The notes under the pieces are model-generated. The model searched no databases, was not told where the DNA came from, and worked only from the letters and a program-made list of their open reading frames with translations. Below are positions 16,380 through 25,196 of a DNA stretch of 64,000 nt, piece by piece. Source of the stretch: Thermohalobaculum sp039805905 (GTDB lineage Bacteria; Pseudomonadota; Alphaproteobacteria; Rhodobacterales; Rhodobacteraceae); the NCBI GenBank assembly GCA_039805905.1, contig JBDIVM010000014.1, positions 1-64,000 on the forward strand. The letters run 5' to 3'. Position 1 is the first letter of the stretch; each line of letters starts with the position of its first letter. The translations under genes and the position numbers were made by a program.

Positions 16380-17189
16380 TCAGGCCGGGTCGTCCGGGTG
16401 GCCGAAGTTGCAGAACACGCCGCCGGCGAATTCGACCGCGGGGTGGAAGGGGTTGCCCGGCGGGCATTTGGCCTCGACCTTCTCGCGATACGCTTCCGCC
16501 GTGTCCTGCGGCCTGTAGCCGAGATGCGCCGCCTTCTCGTTCGAGAAGAACCGCTCGCGGTTGTCCGAGATGCCGTAGACCGCCGTCCAGCCTATCCGCT
16601 CGGCCACCAGGCAGCGGGTGACGAGCTGCACCAGATCGCGGAAGCTCATCCAGGTGGCGAGGTGCCGCCGGTCCGCCGGCTCGGGGAAGCAGGAGTTGAT
16701 GCGGAGCAGCGCCGACTCGATTCCGAACTTGTGGAAATAGAGCTTGGCCAGGTCCTCGACGAAGCACTTCGACAGCCCGTAGAGCGAGTCCGGCCGGTGC
16801 TCGGTATGGGTGTCGGCTCCCTCCTCGCGCCGGACGTAGCCGACCGCGTGGATCGAGCTCGCATAGACGATGCGTTTCACCCCATGCCGCCGCGCCGCCT
16901 CGTAGACGTTGTAACCGCCCTTGATCGACGAGTTCAGGATCTCCTCCCAGGGCCTCTCGACCGGCGCGGCGCCGAAATGCACCACCGCATCGCAGCCCTC
17001 GACCACCCTCATCATGGCGTCGAAGTCACCGACATCGGCGATCATCGTCTCCTCGTGGGCACGGGCGGGCGCCATCTCCATCCGGTCGGTGAGCCTGAGC
17101 GTGGTGGCGAGCGGCGCCAGCCCCTCGCGCAGGACGCGGCCGAGATTGCCGGCGGCGCCGGTGATGAGGAGGCGGTTGAAGCGGGGCAT
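16380..17189 (-). CDS. NAD(P)-dependent sugar dehydrogenase/epimerase, uronate dehydrogenase-like
   Basis: A 269-residue short-chain-type protein with an N-terminal Rossmann motif ITGAAGNLG, a mid-protein YASSIHAVGY strand and the catalytic Tyr-x3-Lys in YGLSKCF. The pattern, the length and the LLRINSCFPEP segment resemble NAD-dependent uronate dehydrogenases, which oxidise galacturonate or glucuronate to the aldarolactone. No other uronate genes are beside it, so substrate assignment is tentative. ATG 17189 is preferred over the 17240 frame because GGAG precedes it and the Rossmann fold starts immediately. Confidence 0.75.
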   Translation of the reverse strand: MPRFNRLLITGAAGNLGRVLREGLAPLATTLRLTDRMEMAPARAHEETMIADVGDFDAMMRVVEGCDAVVHFGAAPVERPWEEILNSSIKGGYNVYEAARRHGVKRIVYASSIHAVGYVRREEGADTHTEHRPDSLYGLSKCFVEDLAKLYFHKFGIESALLRINSCFPEPADRRHLATWMSFRDLVQLVTRCLVAERIGWTAVYGISDNRERFFSNEKAAHLGYRPQDTAEAYREKVEAKCPPGNPFHPAVEFAGGVFCNFGHPDDPA

Positions 17190-17277
17190 GGGAGTCTCCG
17201 GGCAGTGGCTGGACGCAGGGCGCATCATGCATGGCGCCACACCGTAACGGAAGCCCCGCCGGGCCGGTTTTCCGGCG

Positions 17278-17694
17278 TCAGCCTCCGCCGCCCCAGGGCC
17301 CGTCGAACCAGCCCTGAAGGGCCAGAATCACCGCCGTGCCCGCCGACAGCGGCGCAACCAGCCAGGGGGCGCTCCAGGCCCAGGGCAGCACGATGACCAG
17401 CCAGCCGATCGCGGCAAAGCCCGTGATCCGGTGCCAGGCGAGATTCAGCCGAGCCTCCGGGCCGAGCGGCAGCCAGCCGGGCAGGCCGCGCAGCAGCAAC
17501 CGCCGCGTCACCAGCCGCACGTGGCGGCGCGGCGCCTCATCCGCGCCGATATGCCAACCGAGGCGCCCGCGGTCCGCCTCCGGCAGCCGCGCCACCGCCT
17601 CCAGCACCCGCCGCCGGTGCCGGCCCGAGACAAGGATCAGGAGCACGAAGACCGCCGCCATCGCCACGGTGGGAAGATCGAGGCCGTCCTCCAT
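17278..17694 (-). CDS. Hypothetical membrane protein
   Basis: A 138-residue protein that I do not recognise. It has an N-terminal membrane helix (VAMAAVFVLLILV, residues about 10-22), a basic cytoplasmic region rich in Arg (residues about 25-75), and two further hydrophobic segments toward the C-terminus (about 92-108 and 112-127), ending in a Gly-rich tail. It begins 16 bases after the PaaK-like gene on the same strand and may belong to its transcript. ATG 17694 is the first plausible start after that gene. Confidence 0.6.
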   Translation of the reverse strand: MEDGLDLPTVAMAAVFVLLILVSGRHRRRVLEAVARLPEADRGRLGWHIGADEAPRRHVRLVTRRLLLRGLPGWLPLGPEARLNLAWHRITGFAAIGWLVIVLPWAWSAPWLVAPLSAGTAVILALQGWFDGPWGGGG

Positions 17695-17710
17695 GCCTGG
17701 CGCCCCCGCC

Positions 17711-18961
17711 TCAGTCGAACTTGCGGGTGTCGTCGATGACCTTGCCGTCGTTCGGCAGCGAGCCGGGGAGATCGGCCTCGACCTCGCCGCGGAGCTTGAG
17801 GACCGCCTGCATGGTCTCGCGCACTGCCGCGGCAAGCCCGGCCGACGGTGCCCGGGCCTCGATCGCCAGCGTCATCGCATCCTGCTCGCCCGCCCGCGTC
17901 ACCGTCAGCCGCGCCTTCAGGACCTCCTTGTGGCGGGCGACGATCTCGGCAATCTGCTCGGGGCGGACGAACATGCCCTTGACCTTGGTGGTCTGGTCGG
18001 CCCGGCCCATCCAGCCCTTGATCCGCATGTTGGTGCGACCGCAGGGGCTGGCGCCCGGCAGCACCGCCGAGAGGTCGCCGGTGGCGAAGCGGACCAGCGG
18101 ATAGTCGGGGTTCAGCACGGTCACCACCACCTCGCCCACCTCGCCCTCTGCGACCGGGTCGCCGGTGCCGGGCCGCACGATCTCGACGATGGCGCCCTCG
18201 TCGACCACCATCCCCTCCATCGCCCCCGAGTCCGCCTGCGTCTCGTAGGCGATCGAGCCCACATCCGCCGTGGCATAGCACTGCAGGCATGAGATGCCGC
18301 GGTCGCGGTAGGCCTGCCGGAGCGACGGGAACAGCGGCCCGCCCGAGACCAGCGCCTTGCGGATACCGGAGAGGTCGCGGCCCGTCTCCTCCGCCTTGTC
18401 GAGCATCACCTTCAGGAAGTCGGGCGTGCCGATATAGCCGGTGACGCCCACATCCGCCGCCGCGTTCACCTGCGCCTCGGTGTTGCCCACCCCGCCCGCC
18501 AGCACGGCGCAGCCGACAGCCCGCGCCGCCGACTCCATCATGTGCCCTGCCGGGGTCAGGTGATAGGCGAAGGCGTTGTGCACGATGTCGCCCTTCCGGA
18601 GCCCGGCTGCGAAGACCGCGCGGGCCAGCCGCCACCAGTCGGGCGCCGAGGTCATGCCCGGCTCGTAGATCGGGCCGGGCGACTGGAAGACGTTGGTGAA
18701 GGCGCCCGCCGGCCGCGTGGTCAGCCCGCCGAAGGGCGGAGCCTGCTTCTGGAGCCCGGCCAGTGCCGACTTGCGCAGCACCGGCAGGCGGGCCAGCGCC
18801 GCGCGCCCGGTGACCGCGGCCGGGTCCACTCCCGCCAGATGGGCCGCGAGCCCCGGCGCATGCCGGATCGCCTGCGCAAGCTGCGTCCGCAGGCACTCGA
18901 ACAGCGAGGCCTCGCGCTCGGACGGGGTGCGGGTCTCCAGATCGTCGTAATGCCGGTTCAT
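17711..18961 (-). CDS. PaaK-like phenylacetate-CoA ligase family protein
   Basis: A 416-residue adenylate-forming enzyme of the phenylacetate-CoA ligase type, which activates a carboxylate with ATP and CoA. Recognisable elements are FQSPGPIYEPG near residue 100, GYIGTPDFL, the adenylation-site CYATADVGSIAYET and a C-terminal domain with RIKGWMGRADQTTKVKGMFV. ATG 18961 has GGGGAG upstream. It lies past the liv importer genes on the same strand, beyond a gene of opposite orientation, so it is a likely functional member of the uptake/activation locus but not of the same transcript. The exact acid is unknown. Confidence 0.85.
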   Translation of the reverse strand: MNRHYDDLETRTPSEREASLFECLRTQLAQAIRHAPGLAAHLAGVDPAAVTGRAALARLPVLRKSALAGLQKQAPPFGGLTTRPAGAFTNVFQSPGPIYEPGMTSAPDWWRLARAVFAAGLRKGDIVHNAFAYHLTPAGHMMESAARAVGCAVLAGGVGNTEAQVNAAADVGVTGYIGTPDFLKVMLDKAEETGRDLSGIRKALVSGGPLFPSLRQAYRDRGISCLQCYATADVGSIAYETQADSGAMEGMVVDEGAIVEIVRPGTGDPVAEGEVGEVVVTVLNPDYPLVRFATGDLSAVLPGASPCGRTNMRIKGWMGRADQTTKVKGMFVRPEQIAEIVARHKEVLKARLTVTRAGEQDAMTLAIEARAPSAGLAAAVRETMQAVLKLRGEVEADLPGSLPNDGKVIDDTRKFD

Positions 18962-19071
18962 GGCGGTATCTCCCCTGCTGCCGCAGGCGCGGCCCGCGCA
19001 ACGGCGGCCTTGCCGCGGCGCCTCGGCTCTGCTGTTCTCGGACGGGGTAGCCCGTGCCGGAGTAGGCCGCA

Positions 19072-19548
19072 ATGACGATTCTGGAAGCGCTCAGCTATAT
19101 CGTCACCATCCTCGGCTTTCCGGTCGCCATCTATGTCTTCATCGACGAGCAGCGCCGCCGCAAGCGCAACGAGGAGGCCGAGCTGCACCGGCAGCTTTCC
19201 GAGGAATACGACAACTTCCTGCGGCTTGCGCTCGACAACGCCGACCTGCTGCTGTGGCGTCACGCGGCGACGCCGGTGACCTTCACCGAGGAGCAGCTCG
19301 AGCGGCGCGATATCCTGTTCCGCATGCTCGTGTCGCTGTTCGAGAAGGCCTACATCATCCTCTACTCGGATGACATGGACCGCGATGCGCAGCGGCGCTG
19401 GCTGAGCTGGGAGGACGACATGCGCGAATGGTGCCGCCGGGCCGAGTTCCGCGCCCTGCTGCCAGCGCTGCTCGAAGGCGAGGACGACGCCTTCAGCGCG
19501 CGCATCGGCGCGATCGCCCGGGAGGAGGCGGGAGCGACTGCGCAGTGA
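19072..19548 (+). CDS. Hypothetical protein with one N-terminal membrane helix
   Basis: A 158-residue protein with a single hydrophobic helix near the N-terminus (residues about 5-25, LSYIVTILGFPVAIYVFI) and then a charged, mostly helical cytoplasmic region with conserved-looking aromatic and acidic residues (DMREWCRRAEFRALLP). I do not recognise a named family. It is the only rightward gene between the PaaK-like gene and livF, and a compact hairpin begins right after its stop codon. Confidence 0.65.
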   Translation: MTILEALSYIVTILGFPVAIYVFIDEQRRRKRNEEAELHRQLSEEYDNFLRLALDNADLLLWRHAATPVTFTEEQLERRDILFRMLVSLFEKAYIILYSDDMDRDAQRRWLSWEDDMREWCRRAEFRALLPALLEGEDDAFSARIGAIAREEAGATAQ

Positions 19549-19566
19549 GGCGGGCTTCAGCCCGCC
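19549..19566 (+). terminator. Hairpin after the one-helix hypothetical gene
   Basis: GGCGGGC and GCCCGCC pair perfectly around the tetraloop TTCA, beginning the base after the stop codon at 19548. There is no U-tract. It is a terminator or 3'-end stabiliser candidate. Confidence 0.5.
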
Positions 19567-19867
19567 GCGGCATGATGCTATGATCATCCATGAGCACGGG
19601 TGCCCTCATCACCACCCTCGTGGCCCTGTAGGTCGTCGTCGGGGCGCGTGCGCTTGTATCCGCGCGGCCGGCAAAAGGCAGCAGGCGCGGTGCTCGCAGA
19701 CCCATTCCAGCGTGAAGCCGGCGACGATGGCCGACGAGGCGAAGCTCGTCGCGATCCGGCGTCGGGAGGAGATGGGATAGCGGCGGCCGGCCCGGCCCTG
19801 AGGATGCGCTCCGCCGGTCACCGCGGCCGGGGCGTAAGGTGTGCTGACGCGCACCCAGCCGGTCCGT
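19567..19867. other. Non-coding stretch between the one-helix gene and livF
   Basis: About 300 bases where I find no supported gene. Short frames exist on both strands, including an 81-residue leftward one, but they have no ribosome site and no recognisable sequence. This may be decayed coding sequence or simply spacer. Confidence 0.35.
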
Positions 19868-20692
19868 TCAGCTGAGCCAGCGCTTCCGCCGGCGGTAGGA
19901 GCGCACGTCGCGGAAGCTGGTGCGGCCCTTCTCGGACATGCCGAGGTAGAATTCCTTCACGTCCGGGTTCTCGCGCAGTTCCGCCGCCGGGCCGTCCATC
20001 ACCACCCGGCCCGATTCGAGGATGTAGCCGTAATGGGCGTAGCGCAGCGCCACGTTGGTGTTCTGCTCGGCCAGCAGGAAGCTGACGCCCTCCTTCTCGT
20101 TGACGCTCTTGACGATCTGGAAGATCTGCTCGACCAGCTGCGGCGCCAGGCCCATCGAGGGCTCGTCCAGCAGGATGGTCTCGGGCCGGCTCATCAGCGC
20201 CCGCCCGATGGCGCACATCTGCTGCTCGCCGCCCGAGGTGTAACCGGCCTGCGAGCGCCGCCGCTCCTTCAGCCGCGGGAAATAGCTGTAGACCATCTCG
20301 AGGTCCTTCTGCACCTCGGCCCGCCCGCCGCCGCGGGTATAGGCGCCCGTCATCAGGTTCTCCTCGACCGTCAGATGCGCGAAGCAGTGGCGGCCCTCCA
20401 TCACCTGGATGACACCCTTGCGCACCATCTCGGCCGGGTTCAGCGCGGCCACCGGCTCGCCGCGGTAGAGGATCGTGCCCTTGGTGATCTCGCCCCGCTC
20501 GGAGCGGAGCAGGTTCGAGATCGCCTTCAGCGTGGTCGTCTTTCCGGCCCCGTTGCCGCCGAGCAGCGCCGTGATGCCGCCCTTGGGCACGTTCAGCGAG
20601 ACGCCCTTCAGGACGAGGATGACGTGATTGTAGATCACCTCGATGTTGTTGACCTCGAGCAGGCTTTCAGCCTTGGTCTCGTCCAGCATCAC
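19868..20692 (-). CDS. livF: Branched-chain-type ABC transporter ATP-binding protein LivF
   Basis: A 274-residue ABC ATPase with Walker A GGNGAGKTTTLK, signature SGGEQQMCAIGRAL and Walker B ILLDEPSMGLAP. The GGEQQM signature and the short C-terminus mark the LivF subgroup of the hydrophobic amino-acid transporter family, one of two ATPases in the importer. It is the last importer gene in transcription order, 152 bases after the binding-protein gene with a hairpin between them. The C-terminal 25 residues (RSYRRRKRW) are unusually basic. Confidence 0.92.
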   Translation of the reverse strand: MMLDETKAESLLEVNNIEVIYNHVILVLKGVSLNVPKGGITALLGGNGAGKTTTLKAISNLLRSERGEITKGTILYRGEPVAALNPAEMVRKGVIQVMEGRHCFAHLTVEENLMTGAYTRGGGRAEVQKDLEMVYSYFPRLKERRRSQAGYTSGGEQQMCAIGRALMSRPETILLDEPSMGLAPQLVEQIFQIVKSVNEKEGVSFLLAEQNTNVALRYAHYGYILESGRVVMDGPAAELRENPDVKEFYLGMSEKGRTSFRDVRSYRRRKRWLS

Positions 20693-20800
20693 ATCCTCCC
20701 GCCGTCGCCGTCATGCCGTAGCCAGACGAGGCATCTCGCACCATGAGATCCCCGCCTGCACCGGCATGACGAACTGGAAAACCCCCAAACGGATCGGGGC

Positions 20801-20826
20801 GGGCCGACCCCCGGAGGGAGCGGCCC
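20801..20826 (-). terminator. Hairpin between the binding-protein gene and livF
   Basis: On the minus strand GGGCCG and CGGCCC enclose a second stem (CTCCC/GGGGG), with an unpaired T, in the 152-base gap after the binding-protein stop; a G/T-rich run follows. Such hairpins often follow solute-binding-protein genes and raise their expression relative to downstream genes by partial termination or mRNA protection. Confidence 0.5.
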
Positions 20827-20844
20827 GGTTCACGTCAGCTCAGG

Positions 20845-22134
20845 TCAGTTGCACTCGCGCGCGGCTATGTTGTTCTCCTTCGCGTAGGCCGCCGAGTCCT
20901 CGGCGATCAGCGCGTCGACCACCTCGCGGTCGGCCGCCATGTAGTCGGTGATCTGCGACCAGGACTTTGTGCCGGCATTCCACTGGAAGATGGCGCCGAG
21001 CCCAGGGCCGCCGTGGTTGGCACAGGTCACCTTCACCGGCACGGTGAAGTTGGGCAGGCCGAGTTCCGTCAGCCGCGCCTCGTCGACCTCGAGGTTGTCG
21101 AAGCCGTCGCGCATCATCTTCGAGTCGATCTTGGCGGTGCCGTGAATTGCCTGCGCCTTGCGCGCCGCCTCGACCGCCCACATGGCCGCAACCATGCCAC
21201 GGTTGTAGAGGATGTAGCCGTGCTGGTCGCCGGCGCCGGCGGCCAAGCCCTTGTCGTATACATAGGTCTTCAGGTCGGCATAGATCGGCCAGTCGCTGCC
21301 CGCGCCGTGGAAGCCGATCGCCTTGTAGCCGTCGGCGCCAGCGCCGGCCGGCAGCGTATCGTTCTCAGAGGCGGACCACCAGACGCCGATGAAGTGGTCC
21401 ATCGGGAAGCGGATCGCGGCCGCCTCCTTGATGCCGACCTGGTTCTGCACGCCCCATCCCCAGTGCAGCACATAATCCGGCTGGTCCTTGCGGATCTGCA
21501 GCCAGGTCGCCTTCTGCTCCTGACCCGGGTGGTCGACGGGATACGCGGTGAAGGTGTAGCCGTGCTTCTTGGCCAGTTCCTCCAGCGTCCGGATCGGCTC
21601 CTTGCCGTAGGCGGAGTTGTGGTAGACCAGCGCGATCTTCTTGCCCTGGAGCGAGCCGCCCTCCTGCTCGAGCGCGTATTTGACGATGATCGAGGCGGCG
21701 TCCCAGTAGGTGCCCGGGAAGTTGAAGACCCAGGGGAACAACTTGCCATTGGCGGCCGAGGTGCGGCCATAGCCCGTCGAGATGATCGGGATGCCGTCGG
21801 CGGTGCCTTTCGGGATGATCTGGTAGGTGATGCCAGTCGAGAGCGGCTGGACCGACAGCGCCCCCTCGGCCTTGACCGACTCGTAGCACTCGACGCCCTT
21901 GTCGGTGTTGTAGGCGGTCTCGCATTCGACCACCCGGATCTTCTCGCCACCGATGCCGCCGTCGCGCTCGTTGATCAGCGTGAGATAGTCGTTGTAGCCG
22001 TCGGCGAAGGGGATGCCGTTCGGCGCATAGGGCCCGGTGCGGTAGCTGAGCATCGGGAAGACCAGATCGGCATAGGCCGGCGTGCCTATTGCCAGCGCGG
22101 TCGCCGCGGTGATTGCGAGTTTGGTCAGTCTCAT
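20845..22134 (-). CDS. ABC transporter substrate-binding protein (LivJ-like, type I periplasmic fold)
   Basis: A 429-residue periplasmic binding protein. The N-terminus is a clear signal peptide (MRLTKLAITAATALAIGTPAYA, cleavage after Ala-Tyr-Ala near residue 22). The mature part starts with FPMLSYRTGPYAPNG, the first lobe of the Leu/Ile/Val-type fold, and includes YHNSAYGKEP and GVWWSASEND. This sub-branch accompanies acyl-CoA synthetases in alphaproteobacteria rather than canonical leucine uptake, so the ligand is probably not a branched-chain amino acid. ATG 22134 has AGGGAGG upstream. Two Cys pairs may form disulfides. Confidence 0.87.
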   Translation of the reverse strand: MRLTKLAITAATALAIGTPAYADLVFPMLSYRTGPYAPNGIPFADGYNDYLTLINERDGGIGGEKIRVVECETAYNTDKGVECYESVKAEGALSVQPLSTGITYQIIPKGTADGIPIISTGYGRTSAANGKLFPWVFNFPGTYWDAASIIVKYALEQEGGSLQGKKIALVYHNSAYGKEPIRTLEELAKKHGYTFTAYPVDHPGQEQKATWLQIRKDQPDYVLHWGWGVQNQVGIKEAAAIRFPMDHFIGVWWSASENDTLPAGAGADGYKAIGFHGAGSDWPIYADLKTYVYDKGLAAGAGDQHGYILYNRGMVAAMWAVEAARKAQAIHGTAKIDSKMMRDGFDNLEVDEARLTELGLPNFTVPVKVTCANHGGPGLGAIFQWNAGTKSWSQITDYMAADREVVDALIAEDSAAYAKENNIAARECN

Positions 22135-22216
22135 GTCCTTCCTCCCTGTGTCTGGACAATCCTGGGTCTGGACGATGTCCGGCCCCATCGGCGGGGCCGG
22201 TTCTTGCCGCCGGCCG

Positions 22217-23293
22217 CTAGTGCGGGAAGGGCCAGAGGCGCAGTTTCTCCTTTGCGGTTCGCCACAATGCCGCAATGCCATGCGGCTCGGCAATCAGGAA
22301 CAGGATGATCATCGCGCCGACGATGATGATCTGGGCGTGCTGGGCGATGTCGGTGGGCCAGTCCATCCCCTCGACCAGCACCACCTTGAAGAACACCGGC
22401 AGCAGCACGATGAAGGCCCCCCCGATCAGCGAGCCGAGGATCGAGCCGAGCCCGCCGATGATGATCATGAACAGCACGTTGAACGAGACGTTGATCGGGA
22501 ACGCCTCGGTACCCTCGGCGGCCCCCTTCCAGACCGCGAAGTAGAGCGATCCGGACATGCCGATGTAGAAGGACGAGACCGCGAAGGCCGAGAGCTTGGT
22601 CATCAGCGGGTTCACCCCGATGATCTCGGCAGCGATGTCCATGTCGCGGATCGCCATCCAGGACCGCCCGACCCGGCCGCGTATCAAGTTGCGTGCCACC
22701 CAGGCGAAGACGAAGAGGAAGCTGAGACAGAACAGATAGGTGAACCACTCCTGCGTGTTCGCGCCAGTGATCGGCATACCGAACAGCGTGCGCTCGGGCG
22801 CACTGATCTGGCCCGAAGCCGAGTAGTTGTAGAACCAGCCCCACTTGTTGAACATCCAGATCAGGAAGAACTGCGCCGCCAGCGTCGCCACGGCGAGGTA
22901 GAACCCCTTGATCCGGAGCGAGGGCAGCCCGAACAGGATGCCGACCGCGGCGGCGATCACGCCCGAGATCAGCGTGATCGAGATCATGTCGAGCCCGGGG
23001 AACGAGGTCATCAGCTTGTAGGTGGTATAGGCCCCCACCGCCATGAAGCCGCCGGTGCCCAGCGACACCTGCCCGCAATAGCCGGTAAGGATGTTCAGTC
23101 CCAGCGCCGCCAGTGCATAGACGAAGAAGGGCAGGAAAATCGCCTGCTCGGCATAGTCCGTGACGAACCAGGGCACCACCAGGAAGGCGACCGCCATGGT
23201 CCCCCAGAACGCCCAGCGGTCGGCCCGGATCGGAAAGGTGGCCAGATCCGCCCGGTAGGTGGTCTTGAACTCGCCGGCCTCGCGGTAGAGCAT
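22217..23293 (-). CDS. livM: Branched-chain-type ABC transporter permease LivM
   Basis: A 358-residue inner-membrane permease with about nine hydrophobic segments and the LivM-type hallmarks ILTGYCGQVSLGTGGFMAVGAY (residues about 70-90) and GRSWMAIRDMDIAAEIIGVN, the coupling loop that contacts the ATPases. It partners LivH to form the channel. Its start lies 3 bases after the livH stop, so the two are cotranscribed and probably cotranslated. Confidence 0.92.
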   Translation of the reverse strand: MLYREAGEFKTTYRADLATFPIRADRWAFWGTMAVAFLVVPWFVTDYAEQAIFLPFFVYALAALGLNILTGYCGQVSLGTGGFMAVGAYTTYKLMTSFPGLDMISITLISGVIAAAVGILFGLPSLRIKGFYLAVATLAAQFFLIWMFNKWGWFYNYSASGQISAPERTLFGMPITGANTQEWFTYLFCLSFLFVFAWVARNLIRGRVGRSWMAIRDMDIAAEIIGVNPLMTKLSAFAVSSFYIGMSGSLYFAVWKGAAEGTEAFPINVSFNVLFMIIIGGLGSILGSLIGGAFIVLLPVFFKVVLVEGMDWPTDIAQHAQIIIVGAMIILFLIAEPHGIAALWRTAKEKLRLWPFPH

Positions 23294-23296
23294 GGT

Positions 23297-24301
23297 TCAC
23301 ACCCTCTCGATGATCTTCTCGCCGAACAGGCCCTGGGGCCGGAACAGCAGGAACACCAGCGCCAGCACATAGGCGAACCAGTTCTCGGTGGCTCCGCCCA
23401 GATAGGTGGTGCCGACATAGAAGTCGAAGACCTTTTCGCCCACCCCGATGATCAGCCCGCCGACGATGGCGCCGGGAATAGAGGTGAAGCCGCCCAGCAT
23501 CAGGACCGGCAGCGCCTTGAGCGCGATCAGCGAGAGCGAGAACTGCACCCCCGACTTCGCTCCCCACATGATGCCCGCGACCAGCGCCACGATGCCGGCG
23601 ACCGACCAGACGATCCACCAGATCGTCTCGAGCGAGATGCCGACGCTGAGCGCCGCCTGGTGGTCGTCGGCCACCGCACGGAGCGCCCGGCCCATCTTGG
23701 TGTATTGCGAGAACAGTGTCAGCGCGGTCACCAGGATCACCGCGACGATGGCAGCCGAGAGCTCCAGCTTCTCGACGAACATGCCGGTATTGTCGATGAT
23801 CCAGTCCGACGGCCCGCTCGGCAGGCCGAGGTCCAGCGCCTTGACGTTCGCGCCCCACATCAGGTCGCCGAGCCCCTCGAGCACGAAGGCGAGCCCGATC
23901 GTGGCCATGAACAGGATGATCCCCTCCTGGTTCACCAGCGGCCGCAGCACGAGGCGCACGATCGCCCAGGCCAGCGCGACCATCACCGCCGTGGTCAGCG
24001 CGACCGAGAGCAGGACGAACCAGACCGGCGCCGCCGGCCCGCCGCCGCCGGCGGGCTCGTACCAGTGGTGGTAATCGGTGCCGAGCATCCAATTGATCAC
24101 ATGCGCGAAGGGCAGCTGTCCCTCCAGGAAGCCGACAAGCGTCAGCGCCGCGAACAGCGCCATCACCCCCTGCGCGAAATTGAAGATCCCGGACGCCTTG
24201 AAGATCAGCACGAAGCCGAGCGCGACGAGCGAATACATCACCCCGGCCAGCAGGCCGGAGACCACCACTTCCCAGAAGAAAGGATCGGTCAGAAAGCCCA
24301 T
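23297..24301 (-). CDS. livH: Branched-chain-type ABC transporter permease LivH
   Basis: A 334-residue inner-membrane permease with the LivH pattern: an N-terminal GLLAGVMYSLVALGFVLI helix, IFNFAQGVMALF, a coupling loop with TKMGRALRAVADDHQAAL and a GAIVGGLIIGVGEKVF helix near the end. The insertion around residues 70-95 is longer than in amino-acid transporters and rich in Gly and Pro, typical of this acyl-CoA-synthetase-linked subgroup. It is 24 bases downstream of livG. Confidence 0.92.
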   Translation of the reverse strand: MGFLTDPFFWEVVVSGLLAGVMYSLVALGFVLIFKASGIFNFAQGVMALFAALTLVGFLEGQLPFAHVINWMLGTDYHHWYEPAGGGGPAAPVWFVLLSVALTTAVMVALAWAIVRLVLRPLVNQEGIILFMATIGLAFVLEGLGDLMWGANVKALDLGLPSGPSDWIIDNTGMFVEKLELSAAIVAVILVTALTLFSQYTKMGRALRAVADDHQAALSVGISLETIWWIVWSVAGIVALVAGIMWGAKSGVQFSLSLIALKALPVLMLGGFTSIPGAIVGGLIIGVGEKVFDFYVGTTYLGGATENWFAYVLALVFLLFRPQGLFGEKIIERV

Positions 24302-24325
24302 GTGTTGACCCTCAGTGTGTTCCCC

Positions 24326-25186
24326 TCAGTCGTGGCTGACGCCGAGATAGGCGTCGATCACCGCCTGGTTCGTGCGCACCTCGTCCGGCGTGCCGTCGCC
24401 GATCTTCGAGCCGTAGTCGAGCACCACCACGCGGTCCGAGAGGTCCATGACCACGCCCATGTCGTGCTCGATCAGCGCGATGGTAGTGCCGAACTCGTCG
24501 TTCACGTCGAGGATGAAGCGGCTCATGTCCTGCTTCTCCTCGACATTCATGCCGGCCATCGGCTCGTCGAGCAGCAGGAGCTTCGGCTCGGCAGCCAGCG
24601 CCCGGCCGAGCTCGACCCGTTTCTGGAGGCCATAGGGCAGCCGCCCCACGGGTGTCTTGCGGATCGCCTGGATCTCGAGGAAGTCGATGATCCGCTCGAC
24701 CTTCTCGCGGTGCTCGATCTCCTCGGCCTCGGCCCGGCCCGACCACAGCGCCTGCCAGAACATGTTGGCGCGCATCTTGGTCAGCCGCCCGGTCATGATG
24801 TTGTCGAGCGTCGACATGCCGCGGAACAGCGCGATGTTCTGGAAGGTGCGGGCGATCCCCTGATGCGCGATCTCGTGCGGCTTGAGCGGCCCGCGCCTCT
24901 GGCCGCGGAACCAGACCTCGCCCTCCTGCGGGTGGTAGAAGCCGTTGATCACGTTCAGCATCGACGACTTGCCGGCACCGTTCGGCCCGATGATGGCGCG
25001 GATCTCGCCCTCGCGGATGTCGAAGCTGACGCCACGGATCGCAGTGACGCCGCCGAAGCGCAGCGTGATGTCCTTCAGCTCCATGATGACGTGACCGATC
25101 CGGCGCGCGTTCAGCCCGTGATCGGTTTCCTTGCGCGCATATTCGCGGTCTGTCGCTGCAACCTCGGCGACCGGTGGAACGCTCAT
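24326..25186 (-). CDS. livG: Branched-chain-type ABC transporter ATP-binding protein LivG
   Basis: A 286-residue ABC ATPase with Walker A IGPNGAGKSSMLN, signature LPYGLQKRVELGRAL and Walker B LLLLDEPMAGMN. The LPYG(L/Q) signature and the C-terminal GDGTPDEVRTNQAVIDAYLG tail identify the LivG subgroup. The N-terminal ~34 residues before the first strand (MELKDITLRF) are an extension; I keep ATG 25186 because GGGAGGCGGG precedes it, but an internal start at 25084 is possible. It overlaps nothing and starts 10 bases after the acyl-CoA synthetase stop. Confidence 0.92.
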   Translation of the reverse strand: MSVPPVAEVAATDREYARKETDHGLNARRIGHVIMELKDITLRFGGVTAIRGVSFDIREGEIRAIIGPNGAGKSSMLNVINGFYHPQEGEVWFRGQRRGPLKPHEIAHQGIARTFQNIALFRGMSTLDNIMTGRLTKMRANMFWQALWSGRAEAEEIEHREKVERIIDFLEIQAIRKTPVGRLPYGLQKRVELGRALAAEPKLLLLDEPMAGMNVEEKQDMSRFILDVNDEFGTTIALIEHDMGVVMDLSDRVVVLDYGSKIGDGTPDEVRTNQAVIDAYLGVSHD

Positions 25187-25196
25187 CCCGCCTCCC

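Noticed and set aside
19567..19867. Short frames (for example 81 residues leftward) in the gap before livF
   Set aside because: No ribosome site, no recognisable sequence and typical random composition.
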